Shown piece after piece: positions 23,726 through 30,999 of a stretch of 64,000 bases of DNA (position 1 is the first letter of the stretch; each line of letters opens with the position of its first letter). This DNA is from CAVXGU01 sp963761615 (GTDB taxonomy: Bacteria; Acidobacteriota; Vicinamibacteria; Vicinamibacterales; CAVVIG01). The stretch is from assembly GCA_963761615.1 (NCBI GenBank), contig CAVXGU010000003.1:1736001-1800000 (forward strand), read 5' to 3'. A program made the position numbers and the translations under genes. Below the pieces are notes generated by a model. It worked only from the letters and a program-made list of their open reading frames with translations, did not search any database and was not told the DNA's origin.

Positions 23726-24073
23726 TCATTCCTTTTCTTTCGCTTTGCTGGCGAGGGCCTTGAGGATGTTGTCCGCGACATCGCGGTCGGCGGCGCTGAG
23801 CTTGCTGAGATGGCGGTGCAGCCGGTCGGCTTCCGCCGTCTCGTGCATCTCGTTCACTCGGCCTAGAAGATAATCCGTCGTGACCTCCAGCGCATCGGCG
23901 AGACGCCGCAGATTATCGAAGGACGGCTTCCGCGTGCCCGTCTCGAAGTGTGAGATGGCGGAGGGCTGAAGCTCGGCCCGCTTGGCGAGCGCCTCCTGGC
24001 TCAACTCGCGCGTGGCCCGCGCCTCACGCAGGCGTTCTGGAAATTTGTCTGTGGGACGGCTTGACGGGGACAT
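23726..24073 (-). CDS. XRE-family transcriptional regulator
   Basis: A 115-residue protein with a classic HTH_3 domain in its first half (FPERLREARATRELSQEALA then AELQPSAISHFETG) and a helical C-terminal tail (ADRLHRHLSKLSAADRDVAD). I chose ATG 24073. A longer frame from 24103 would add MRHYLLYGFV but runs over a repeated operator-like sequence and has no ribosome site. It is translationally coupled to the ImmA gene and diverges from DUF2188 and the ubiquitin-like operon, the usual layout of a repressor-protease switch. Confidence 0.9.
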   Translation of the reverse strand: MSPSSRPTDKFPERLREARATRELSQEALAKRAELQPSAISHFETGTRKPSFDNLRRLADALEVTTDYLLGRVNEMHETAEADRLHRHLSKLSAADRDVADNILKALASKAKEKE

Positions 24074-24171
24074 GACGAATCCGTATAGTAAATAGTGACG
24101 CACTCGTCTTTCCCCCCTGGGCTCTTCCTTTTGGCCTCAGGGTAGACGAATCCGTCAAAGTATACACGACG
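24074..24171. promoter_or_regulatory. Paired operator-like repeats between XRE and the ubiquitin-like operon
   Basis: GACGAATCCGT occurs at 24074-24084, directly after the XRE start codon, and at 24145-24155. Each copy continues to a GACG at matching distance (24097-24100, 24168-24171), giving two ~27-bp similar blocks 71 bp apart. The second copy contains GACG-AATC-CGTC, a short inverted repeat. Position and pairing point to binding sites for the XRE protein controlling both directions. Confidence 0.7.
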
Positions 24172-24197
24172 CAAACAACAAGTACAAGGGAGAACTC

Positions 24198-24431
24198 ATG
24201 ACCAAGAGAGACATCCACGTAGTCCCGAGGGCCGACGGCTGGGCCGTTCGTCGCGAGGGCGCACAGCGCGATTCCTCGCACCACGACCGGAAGACCGACG
24301 CGATGGACGCGGCGCGGGATATAGCCCGCCGGGACCGAGTCGAGGTCGTCGAGCACGGCCGCAACGGACGCATTCAGGACAGCGACTCGTACGGCAACGA
24401 TCCGCATCCACCAATAGACCGCAAGCATTAA
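24198..24431 (+). CDS. DUF2188 small protein
   Basis: A 77-residue hydrophilic protein whose pattern (DIHVVPRADGWAVRREGAQR, then a helix with TDAMDAARDIARRD, then EVVEHGRNGRIQDSDSYG) matches DUF2188. The fold resembles a small beta-beta-alpha unit and the function is unknown. An AAGGGAG ribosome site precedes ATG 24198. It is the first gene of the operon divergent from XRE-ImmA, 19 bases ahead of the ubiquitin-like gene, so it is probably co-expressed with the conjugation genes. Confidence 0.8.
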   Translation: MTKRDIHVVPRADGWAVRREGAQRDSSHHDRKTDAMDAARDIARRDRVEVVEHGRNGRIQDSDSYGNDPHPPIDRKH

Positions 24432-24450
24432 CAACAAGGAGTCTCGCAAG

Positions 24451-24729
24451 ATGCCGAACGAAAATCCGGGCCACTCGGGAGACGCTCCCGGCCAGAACAA
24501 GACGTTCTCGATCATCGTGAACGGGCGCCCGCGCACGATCACCGAGAAGAAGCTCAGCTACATCGAGGCTGTGCACCTCGCCTATCCGGGCGAGAACCCG
24601 TCCGACACGGTTTCCTTCACGGTGACGTATTCCAACCCGCACGGCAAGGACGGCTCGCTCGTCGATGGCCAGGAGACGCCGGTGCACGACGGGATGATTC
24701 TCAATGTCCACAAGACTGATCGCTCGTAG
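24451..24729 (+). CDS. Bacterial ubiquitin-like protein (multiubiquitin-domain family, single domain)
   Basis: A 92-residue protein. After a flexible N-terminal ~16 residues, the rest forms one beta-grasp unit of the multiubiquitin type: FSIIVNGRPRTITEKKLSYI, then EAVHLAYPGENPSDTVSFTV, then DGMILNVHKTDRS. Family members often carry several such units in tandem; this one has one. The C-terminus has no di-glycine, ending VHKTDRS, so either conjugation uses another residue or processing is needed. Its end overlaps the E1-like gene by 26 bases, and a strong AACAAGGAG ribosome site precedes it. It is the likely modifier of a ubiquitin-like conjugation system. Confidence 0.88.
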   Translation: MPNENPGHSGDAPGQNKTFSIIVNGRPRTITEKKLSYIEAVHLAYPGENPSDTVSFTVTYSNPHGKDGSLVDGQETPVHDGMILNVHKTDRS

Positions 24730-25900
24730 CCCGGATCTCCAGCGGCTGCGCGACGAGGGCTTCGAGGTCGAGGTGCGGAGCGGGTTTCTGATCGTCCGCT
24801 CCGTACCTTATGTCACGCCCTCGAAGACAGTCGCGCGTGGGGTCGTCGTCACCGACCTCGCCCTGAACGACGACATCACGCAGACGCCGAAAGATCACCA
24901 GGTGTGGTTTGCCGGCGAACATCCGTGCAGCGCCGATGGAGTCCCGATTGCGGCTTTGGGGGCTCAGCCCGGCACTCAGACCCTCTGCGACGGTATCACC
25001 GTGGACATGCGCTTTTCCGCGAAGAGGCCGGCAGGTTATCCGGACTACCACTCCAAGATCTCGCAGTACGTCGAAATCCTCGAGCACCCTGCCCGCGCCT
25101 TGCTCCCGGGCGACGCCACCATCACGGCCCGGACCTTCCGGCCCATCGAAACAACCGAAGAGGAATCCGTCTTTCTGTACACCGATTCGGCTTCCAGCCG
25201 CGCCGGCATCGTGCGCGTCTCCGAGAAGCTCGCGATGAATAGGATTGCCATCGTCGGGCTGGGCGGCAGCGGCGGGTACGTGCTCGACCTAGTCGCCAAG
25301 ACCCCCGTGCGCGAGATCCACCTTTTCGACGGTGACCAGTTCCTCCAGCACAATGCGTTTCGCGCGCCCGGGGCGGCGTCGCTGGACGACCTGCGCGCCC
25401 AGCGCACTAAAGTCCAGTACTACGCGGATGTTTACGCTCGGATGCGCCGCGGCGTGATCCCGCACCCGGAGTTCATCGATCACACTAACATCGCCCATCT
25501 CGCCGGTTTCGACTTCGTGTTCATGTGCGTCGACCGCGCCGCCGCGAGGAGGCTGATTTCCGAATTCTTGCACGCGCAAGGTACCGCCTTCATCGATGTC
25601 GGCATGGAACTCCAGCTCATTGAGGAGGCAGCGCATCTCATTGGCACCTGCCGAGTCACGCTCAGTACGCCTGACAGACGCGACCACTTTCCGCGCCACG
25701 TCTCCCTCGAGGGCGACGTCGCGGACGACGTGTACGCCGCAAACATCCAGGTCGCCGACATGAATGCGCTGAATGCCGCGCTCGCGGTATTGAAGTGGAA
25801 GAAGTTCTGCGATTTCTATCAGGACTGCTATCGGGAGCACCAGTCAGCCTACGCGATCAACGCGCACCAGCTCACCCGAGACGAAACGGCGCCTGCATGA
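24704..25900 (+). CDS. E1-like ThiF-family adenylyltransferase with N-terminal DUF6791-like domain
   Basis: A 398-residue protein. Residues 180-345 form the ThiF/E1 Rossmann domain: GLGGSGG (185-191), the Asp of HLFDGD (209), and N217/R220 of HNAFRAP, the residues that bind ATP in E1 enzymes. The N-terminal ~150 residues match the domain seen before ThiF in multiubiquitin operons (FAGEHPCSADG, then AGYPDYHSKISQYVEILEHP). Candidate catalytic cysteines are C75, C95, C275 and C316; none is proven. It should adenylate the C-terminus of the adjacent ubiquitin-like protein. No separate E2 gene is visible, so the N-terminal domain may carry that role. It overlaps both neighbours. Confidence 0.88.
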   Translation: MSTRLIARSPDLQRLRDEGFEVEVRSGFLIVRSVPYVTPSKTVARGVVVTDLALNDDITQTPKDHQVWFAGEHPCSADGVPIAALGAQPGTQTLCDGITVDMRFSAKRPAGYPDYHSKISQYVEILEHPARALLPGDATITARTFRPIETTEEESVFLYTDSASSRAGIVRVSEKLAMNRIAIVGLGGSGGYVLDLVAKTPVREIHLFDGDQFLQHNAFRAPGAASLDDLRAQRTKVQYYADVYARMRRGVIPHPEFIDHTNIAHLAGFDFVFMCVDRAAARRLISEFLHAQGTAFIDVGMELQLIEEAAHLIGTCRVTLSTPDRRDHFPRHVSLEGDVADDVYAANIQVADMNALNAALAVLKWKKFCDFYQDCYREHQSAYAINAHQLTRDETAPA

Positions 25901-26355
25901 AACAGACGTATCTCCGGCCTCAATTCGTCGAGTTCATCCCCGAGCAGCTTGAGGACGGCGTGCTCTACATCTCCGAGCCCTATCGTACCGCCATGCATCG
26001 CTGCTGCTGCGGCTGTGGCAGCGAGGTCGTCACGCCTCTGGGACCGGCTGATTGGACGCTTGACGTCGTCAATGGCGCCGTAACCCTCCATCCTTCAGTC
26101 GGGAGCTGGAGCCTTCCTTGTAGGTCCCACTACCTCATCCGCCAGGGCAGAGTGGTTTGGGCCCGCGACATGGGTCGCGACGAGGTCGAGCAAGGCCGCC
26201 TTCGCAATCAGCGCCTGCGCACCGCGCACATTGCCGAAGTAAATCGCCGGAAGGAAGCCGAGCACGTCAGCTCCCCGACTGTTTCTCACCACTCCGATTC
26301 GTGGCTCGCCCGCCTGTGGCGAACACTTTGGACCTGGTTCGGGGCGGGACGCTAA
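25897..26355 (+). CDS. DUF6527 protein (putative ubiquitin-like-system peptidase)
   Basis: A 152-residue protein that starts within the E1 stop (ATGA). Residues 34-40 read HRCCCGC, a probable metal-binding Cys cluster; 66-79 read PSVGSWSLPCRSHY and are followed by GRVVWA, both strongly typical of DUF6527. I recall DUF6527 proteins being described in bacterial ubiquitin-like (Bub-type) operons as peptidases that process or remove the modifier, but I am not certain of the mechanism. The conserved Ser-His pair in CRSHY is a natural catalytic candidate. The C-terminal tail (SWLARLWRTLWTWFGAG) is amphipathic and Trp-rich and could touch membrane. Confidence 0.8.
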   Translation: MKQTYLRPQFVEFIPEQLEDGVLYISEPYRTAMHRCCCGCGSEVVTPLGPADWTLDVVNGAVTLHPSVGSWSLPCRSHYLIRQGRVVWARDMGRDEVEQGRLRNQRLRTAHIAEVNRRKEAEHVSSPTVSHHSDSWLARLWRTLWTWFGAGR

Positions 26356-26760
26356 CGGCTCAACTGGGGCTCCGGGCGGCCGGACCGCGGCTTCACCCCG
26401 CCGCCACTCGGTCAGCGTCTTGGCCGTGTCGCGGCCTTCCTCAGAATCAACGTCGCACGATCCCGGTCGTTGCCGGCGACGGCGGCGGCCGGGCCTTCCC
26501 TTCGTCCGGTTTCCCGGTAACCACGCGCTTGAAATCCGGTCTCCGCCTTCCGCGGGCCTTGGTCCGGCGGCGTCGCTGCGGCCCGATCCTTCGAGCGAAC
26601 AGCGCTGAAGGTGAATCGGCCCGCCAGAAGACCGCGACCGGCGGCGGGCGGGCAGGCGCGCGCCAGCCGAAAGACCCGGCTGATCACGCCCCTGCCGGAT
26701 TGCCCGCCGCCTCGCCGCCTCCGCTTGGGCCCGCTTCGCTCCTTCGTGACCGCGCTCGCG
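26356..26760. other. Non-coding leader with a duplicated block
   Basis: No convincing gene is present. About 150 bases (26566-26718) recur with roughly 80% identity at 27606-27755. Both copies share CCCGATCCTTCGAGCGAACAG, AAGGTGAATCGGCCCGCCAGA and GCTGATCACGCC, and both lie upstream of a small gene. This is probably a duplicated promoter and leader. Confidence 0.65.
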
Positions 26761-26785
26761 GGTTCCTGGGCGCCACGAAGGAACC
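26761..26785 (+). promoter_or_regulatory. GGTTCCT/AGGAACC stem-loop (copy A)
   Basis: GGTTCCT (26761-26767) pairs with AGGAACC (26779-26785) around an 11-base loop ending in CGA. It lies 36 bases before the ATG of the small gene at 26822. Similar hairpins precede the genes at 27855, 40397 and 41032. Confidence 0.75.
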
Positions 26786-26821
26786 GCACGACGCGGTTTC
26801 GAACGAAGGAGCGAAAAACAA

Positions 26822-27149
26822 ATGGCTACGACCAAGAACAGCGCGCAGATGACCGTCAAGTTCATCCCGAACGACAAGGGCAACCCGCCCGGAAAGCTCG
26901 CCGACGCCGAGCTGCACTTCACCGGCGGCGTGCTCGACGGCCTCAAGCTCATCGGCTTCTCGGTCTGGGAGCGCAGGGCCGGCGGGCGCAACGTCACCTT
27001 CCCGGCGCGCCAGGTACAGCGTCAACGGCGAGCGGCGCAGCTTCGCCCTGCTGCGGCCCGCCACCGAGTCCGGCGCGCAGGACGGTCTGCGCGATCTCAT
27101 CCTCGCGGCCTACGCCGAGCACGAGGCGGCGCTCGCGGCGACCGCGTGA
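26822..27149 (+). pseudogene. Small conserved element protein (SpoVG-like?), single-base shift
   Basis: The locus is a paralogue of the intact gene at 40397: both share GNPPGKLADAELHFTGG, then GLKL(I/V)GF, WERR and NVTFPARQ. Here one extra G near 27013 (CCAGGTACAGC against CCAGTACTCGG in the paralogue) shifts the frame, and the C-terminal half (YSVNGERRSFALLRP...) continues in the next frame to the stop at 27149. Restored length is about 108 residues. The layout, with one strand pair leading to FPARQYSVNG, faintly recalls SpoVG, but I do not claim that. It sits behind the duplicated leader and hairpin copy A. Confidence 0.65.
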
Positions 27150-27202
27150 GCGGCCCGCGCTGGCGGGACGCCTTCGCGGGCGTTCCGCCAGCATTCTTCT
27201 CT

Positions 27203-27450
27203 TCAGCGAATCGACTCGACGCTGCGGCTTGCCAGCCGCAGCGGATCTTCGAGGAGTCCGGCGCCGGGGCCGAACTTCCAGAACCGCCCGCAGCCCGGCC
27301 CCGTGCAAGCGTAATGGTGGATATCCGCACCGGTCTGGAACACGCCGCCCGGCTCGTACGCCCCGGAGCCGCTCGACGTGCTCGTGCCGTAGCGCAAAGC
27401 TGCCCGCATTTCGGGCAGTTGAGATCGAGCCTCGGGTCGGCCTGCGGCAT
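27203..27450 (-). pseudogene. Small zinc-ribbon protein, frame broken
   Basis: On the minus strand from ATG 27450 the frame reads RLDLNCPKCGQL, a CxxC knuckle. It then shifts near 27395 into RYGTSTSSGSGAYEPGGVFQ, HHYACTGPGCGRFW and KFGPGAGLL, which supply the second Cys pair, ending at the stop at 27203. Together they would form a ~83-residue zinc ribbon of the kind seen among accessory genes of integrative elements. Whether the shift is real or an error cannot be told. No function can be assigned beyond likely metal or nucleic-acid binding. Confidence 0.5.
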
Positions 27451-27605
27451 GGGTCTGCCGGAAGCATACGCCGAAGGTCGCCTGACGCGGATAGCGCCTA
27501 TAACCGGCTCTGGCCTCCGGGCGCGAAAGACGGTTACCCGAAAGGATGCGCGGATTGTTCCGGTCTTCCCCCGTGTCTTCGCCTGCTTCGGGGCGCGGAG
27601 TCGGA

Positions 27606-27826
27606 CGGCGTCGCAGCGGCCCGATCCTTCGAGCGAACAGGGGGAAGGTGAATCGGCCCGCCAGAAGAGTTGCGACCGTCCGCGGGCGGGCACGCGCGCG
27701 CCAGCCGGTAGGGCAGGGCTGATCACGCCGGTACCGGATGCCCGCCGCCTCGCCGCCGGCCCGGCCCCTCATGTCCTCCGCTTCCCGTCCCGCCGGCTGG
27801 TTCCTGGAAACGGGCGAAGGAACCAG
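27606..27826 (+). promoter_or_regulatory. Duplicated leader (copy B) with GGTTCCT stem-loop
   Basis: 27606-27755 repeats the leader at 26566-26718. It is followed by the hairpin CTGGTTCCT (27797-27805) / AGGAACCAG (27818-27826) with a 12-base loop ending in CGA. The gene at 27855 starts 28 bases later, and GACGCGGTT follows the hairpin in both copies. Confidence 0.75.
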
Positions 27827-27854
27827 ACCGACGCGGTTCCGGGGAGGACGAAAA

Positions 27855-28055
27855 ATGGCTACGACACTTCAACAGACCGAAACCAAACCGACCACTTACG
27901 CGATGCTCGTCATCTTCACCGTGCACCAGGAGAGCGACCAGTCCCTGCAGGACCGGCAAGCGATCCGCGACGAGGCGCAGAGCTGGCTCGAAAGCCTCGG
28001 CGCTTCCGTCCACGGCACCTGCATCCGCAAGACCGACACCGAGGCGGCCTCATAG
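27855..28055 (+). CDS. Small element-encoded protein of unknown function
   Basis: A 66-residue protein (MATTLQQTETKPTTYAMLVI, then a helix with DRQAIRDEAQSWLESLGASV, then HGTCIRKTD). The hydrophobic beta strand followed by a helix and a second strand suggests a small alpha/beta fold, and the start MATT resembles that of the gene at 26822. I do not recognise a family. A GGGGAGGACG ribosome site precedes the ATG, and the start follows hairpin copy B. The next gene downstream is convergent. Confidence 0.6.
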   Translation: MATTLQQTETKPTTYAMLVIFTVHQESDQSLQDRQAIRDEAQSWLESLGASVHGTCIRKTDTEAAS

Positions 28056-28076
28056 GCCGCTTCGGTGCCCGCCACC

Positions 28077-28760
28077 TCACAAGTCCCGAATCCGGTAAAT
28101 GTCCGCGAGGCCGCCCGCCTTCACGAGATAGCTCCTGTGGTCGGCGGGATCGGGGCCCGTGTCGGGCTGCTCCTCAAGCGTGAGCTTCACATTCTGGAAC
28201 GCGAGGGCGTCGGTCAGCGAGAAGACCAGGCGGAATTCGTCCTGCCAGGCGAAGCCGGCCAACTTCGACGTCGCGATCAGATCGGGCAGGGCCCATCGCG
28301 GCGTCGGCGCACTCTGCTCGGTGTAGTACGTCACCCGCTGGCCAATCCGCATGTGGCCGGGCAGGCCAGGAAACGTCGCCGTGGACGGCAGCGCTGCCTG
28401 CACGCGACCGCAGAACTTCGGGATATCCAGAACCTCCACGCACGCCGTGGCCTTGAATCGCCGCTGGCGTTCCTCTGTCATCGACCGGCTCAGGCAGAAC
28501 ACGAAGATCTCGGCCTGAGCCGCTCGCGAGACGAAGCTGTAGTTCGGCAGAGTCATGGTTTTGCCTTGCGTCTGGTTGTTGATCACGAGGCCGCCCGCCG
28601 GCCGATGCACGGCCGCACCCTCGTTGCGATCGCCTCGCGTCTCCTCGTCTTCGAGGTCCCGGAAATACGCCAGCGACCGGAAGAGCAGCTCGCCCTCGTG
28701 AAGAGCCTCCGCCCATTGGCGCTCCCCGTAGTACTTGAACAAGCTGCGTCCGCGCTTCAT
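28077..28760 (-). CDS. Conserved hypothetical protein (DUF2971-like opening)
   Basis: A 227-residue soluble protein starting MKRGRSLFKYYGERQWAEAL and continuing HEGELLFRSLAYFRDLEDEE. This opening, with a short aromatic start then a statement of LFRSLAYFRD type, is common in small accessory proteins near phage and ICE genes and loosely resembles DUF2971, but the match is weak. A middle segment EIFVFCLSRSMTEERQRRFK and a C-terminal block YLVKAGGLADIYRIRDL are further landmarks. It diverges from ardC, and the 216-bp gap holds an 11-bp inverted repeat pair, suggesting joint control. Function unknown. Confidence 0.6.
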   Translation of the reverse strand: MKRGRSLFKYYGERQWAEALHEGELLFRSLAYFRDLEDEETRGDRNEGAAVHRPAGGLVINNQTQGKTMTLPNYSFVSRAAQAEIFVFCLSRSMTEERQRRFKATACVEVLDIPKFCGRVQAALPSTATFPGLPGHMRIGQRVTYYTEQSAPTPRWALPDLIATSKLAGFAWQDEFRLVFSLTDALAFQNVKLTLEEQPDTGPDPADHRSYLVKAGGLADIYRIRDL

Positions 28761-28815
28761 CGCTCCGTTCCTCTGGCCATCCCCGTCGCCCGCGCGTCCT
28801 GCCTGATCCTGCGAG

Positions 28816-28975
28816 CTGTTCTCAACATCATCGCTTCGCCAGTCTGCCGGGCGGCGCCGCCCTGTCAACGGGCAAGCCGTTCCCCTCCGCTCGCGCTGCG
28901 GTGACAGGCCGGCTCGTCCCGCCCGGCTCCTCCTGCCTTCGCACGTTGAGAACAGCCAACGCCAAGGAGGCAGGA
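28816..28975. promoter_or_regulatory. Divergent control region of ardC
   Basis: CTGTTCTCAAC (28816-28826) and its exact inverse GTTGAGAACAG (28945-28955) lie 118 bp apart between the divergent genes, as expected for matched operator half-sites or sites for one dimeric regulator. In addition TCCTGCCT (28931-28938) can pair with AGGCAGGA (28968-28975), a stem that ends one base before the ardC ATG and covers part of its AAGGAGG ribosome site. Confidence 0.6.
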
Positions 28976-28976
28976 C

Positions 28977-29867
28977 ATGAGCGCGAACAACGAACGTCAG
29001 GACATCTACACCCGCATCACGACGGCAATCGTCGCCGAACTCGAAAAGGGCGCGCGGCCCTGGGTCAAGCCGTGGAGCGCCGAACACGCCGCCGGGCGCA
29101 TCACGCGGCCCCTGCGCCACAACGGCCAGCCCTACAGCGGCATCAACATCCTCTCGCTCTGGGCGTCCGCAACCGTGCACGGCTTCGCCGCGCCGATCTG
29201 GATGACCTACCGCCAGGCGACCGAACTGGGCGCGCATGTCCGCAAAGGCGAGAAGGGCTCGCCGGTCGTCTACGCGAACTCGATCACGCGCACCGAAGAG
29301 GCGGGCGACGGCAGCGGCGAGGTCGAGCGCGAGATTCACTTCCTCAAGGGCTACACCGTCTTCAACGTCGAGCAGATCGACGGCCTGCCCGCGCAGTACA
29401 CGGCCATCGCGGAGCCGCGTCTCGACCCCGTCGCCCGTATCGAGCGCGCCGAGGCGTTCTTCGCCGCCACGGGCGCCGTCATCGGCCACGGCGGCAACCG
29501 CGCCTTCTACCGGCCGGCGACCGACTCCATCCAGATGCCGCCCTTCGAGGCGTTCCGCGACGCCGAGAGCTACTACGCCACCCTCGCGCACGAGACCACG
29601 CACTGGACCGGGCATGAATCGCGGCTGCCCCGTGAATTCGGCAGCAAGCAGTTTGGCTCCGAAGGCTACGCGATGGAGGAGTTGGTCGCCGAGCTGGGCG
29701 CTGCGTTCCTGTGCGCCGACCTCGATCTCACGCTGGAACCCCGGCCCGATCACGCCGATTACATCGCGCACTGGCTCACCGTGCTGAAGGCCGACAACCG
29801 GGCCATCTTCACCGCCGCCAGCCACGCCCAGCGCGCCGCTGATTTCGTGAACGGGCTGCTGGTGTGA
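28977..29867 (+). CDS. ardC: ArdC-type antirestriction protein
   Basis: A 296-residue protein matching ArdC in both domains. The N-terminal ssDNA-binding DUF1738 part shows RQDIYTRITTAIVAELEKGA, PWVKPW, YSGINILSLW and WMTYRQA. The C-terminal zincin domain has HETTHWTGH at about residues 203-211. ArdC-type proteins bind single-stranded DNA and shield incoming conjugative DNA from host restriction, which fits its place on a conjugative element. It is intact, and a strong AAGGAGG ribosome site may be partly masked by a hairpin. It diverges from the hypothetical gene at 28760. Confidence 0.9.
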   Translation: MSANNERQDIYTRITTAIVAELEKGARPWVKPWSAEHAAGRITRPLRHNGQPYSGINILSLWASATVHGFAAPIWMTYRQATELGAHVRKGEKGSPVVYANSITRTEEAGDGSGEVEREIHFLKGYTVFNVEQIDGLPAQYTAIAEPRLDPVARIERAEAFFAATGAVIGHGGNRAFYRPATDSIQMPPFEAFRDAESYYATLAHETTHWTGHESRLPREFGSKQFGSEGYAMEELVAELGAAFLCADLDLTLEPRPDHADYIAHWLTVLKADNRAIFTAASHAQRAADFVNGLLV

Positions 29868-30207
29868 AACACAATAGTCCCAGGCACGGCAGCCACGTTT
29901 CCGGCCTCGACCCCGAAATTCTGGCCGCCTGCAGGAAGCCAACTGTGATATCAATCGGCGCGGGGGCCGTCTGCGTCGCAGTCAGCGCAAGTCGTCCCGC
30001 CGATGGTGGCTGTACCGCGACCTGATCGATATAACCTGACGTGCAGCAAGCATTGAGAGTGCTACATGCCTGGCCAAGAACAACGCCACGACGCCAAGAC
30101 AGTTCCTGGGCCGTCTACATCAGAGAACCTGTGTGCGATGTGAAGAAAGGTATCGGGAATCCGGCCAGGTCAGAGACTTGCGCGGTTACTTCTTCACCGG
30201 GAAGTGG
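29868..30207. other. Intergenic stretch, nothing recognised
   Basis: 340 bases between ardC and the convergent ImmA gene. Short open frames exist on both strands but none has a ribosome site or a recognisable product. No terminator with a clear T-run was found. Confidence 0.5.
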
Positions 30208-30996
30208 CTAAGGGCGAACGGCGGCACCAGCGGGCAAGGGAGGTATTCCAAAGCATTGTGCTACGCCGCCCGCTTGTCGAACTGTGGGAACTGCCGCCTT
30301 TAGTATTTGCGAGTACGGTTCCCGCCACCCTCCGCGCACTGTGAGCAGTCGAACTCGGGCTAGACTGAAATCATTAAACGACAGAGTCAGCCTGCGAGCA
30401 GTTTTCCTCGGAACGACCCGTCGCAACAGGGATTGGTGGCCACCTGTACCTCGCGACTTCTCCCACAAAGCGACGACTGTCCTTCGATCAGTATTGATTC
30501 GGATTGGTGCCGCGTCCTTTGTCAGATCGCGCCGGCCGATTTCCCACGCGAAAGCCGCCTCAGTAGGCAATCCGAGGCGCCCTGCAATTTCGGGGAGGTT
30601 TAGAACGAATTCGTTCTCAAGTGCAATGAATTCGTCCTCACGAATTAGAGTCCGAGCAGCCCATTGATCGGCCCAGTGTTCGTTCTTATCCTTCTTGCTT
30701 CTGTCAGAGGCTCCAGCTCGTGGAGACAGCGCGGCGGCGATGGCCACGCTAAAAGGCGAAAAGAGCTGAAGATTTTGGGTGGCAAAGTAGTGACCGAGCT
30801 CGTGAGCCAGAGTCCACGCGAGCCAATCAATCGGCAGCTCCTTGTTGAGTGCGATTCCTGGGCCCAGATCAGCATCGAAGACGTAAAGACCTTTCCAATC
30901 GATGCCTCTGCTTGGCAAGACGTATATCTGTACGCCTTCCTTTGCTGCGATCGCTCGCAGGCGCTCGAAATGAGCTGCCGCTCTCTGGAGGTTCAC
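30208..30996 (-). CDS. ImmA/IrrE-type metallopeptidase (second copy)
   Basis: A 262-residue zincin-type protein with HELGHYF at residues 65-71 and a downstream EHWADQWAARTLI helix whose Glu106 is the likely third ligand. The N-terminal half keeps the ImmA pattern IYVLPSRGIDWKGLYVFDAD then GIALNKELP. The C-terminal 100 residues are Arg-rich and unassigned. No XRE gene is adjacent; instead it follows, by three bases, a 179-residue helical gene that may be its substrate or regulator. The base composition (more AT) differs from the surrounding element, suggesting separate acquisition. Confidence 0.82.
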   Translation of the reverse strand: MNLQRAAAHFERLRAIAAKEGVQIYVLPSRGIDWKGLYVFDADLGPGIALNKELPIDWLAWTLAHELGHYFATQNLQLFSPFSVAIAAALSPRAGASDRSKKDKNEHWADQWAARTLIREDEFIALENEFVLNLPEIAGRLGLPTEAAFAWEIGRRDLTKDAAPIRINTDRRTVVALWEKSRGTGGHQSLLRRVVPRKTARRLTLSFNDFSLARVRLLTVRGGWREPYSQILKAAVPTVRQAGGVAQCFGIPPLPAGAAVRP

Positions 30997-30999
30997 TAG

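Noticed and set aside
22849..23781. Longer ImmA protein starting at 23781
   Set aside because: The extra 19 residues overlap the XRE gene. The ATG at 23724, one base after the XRE stop, fits a coupled pair.
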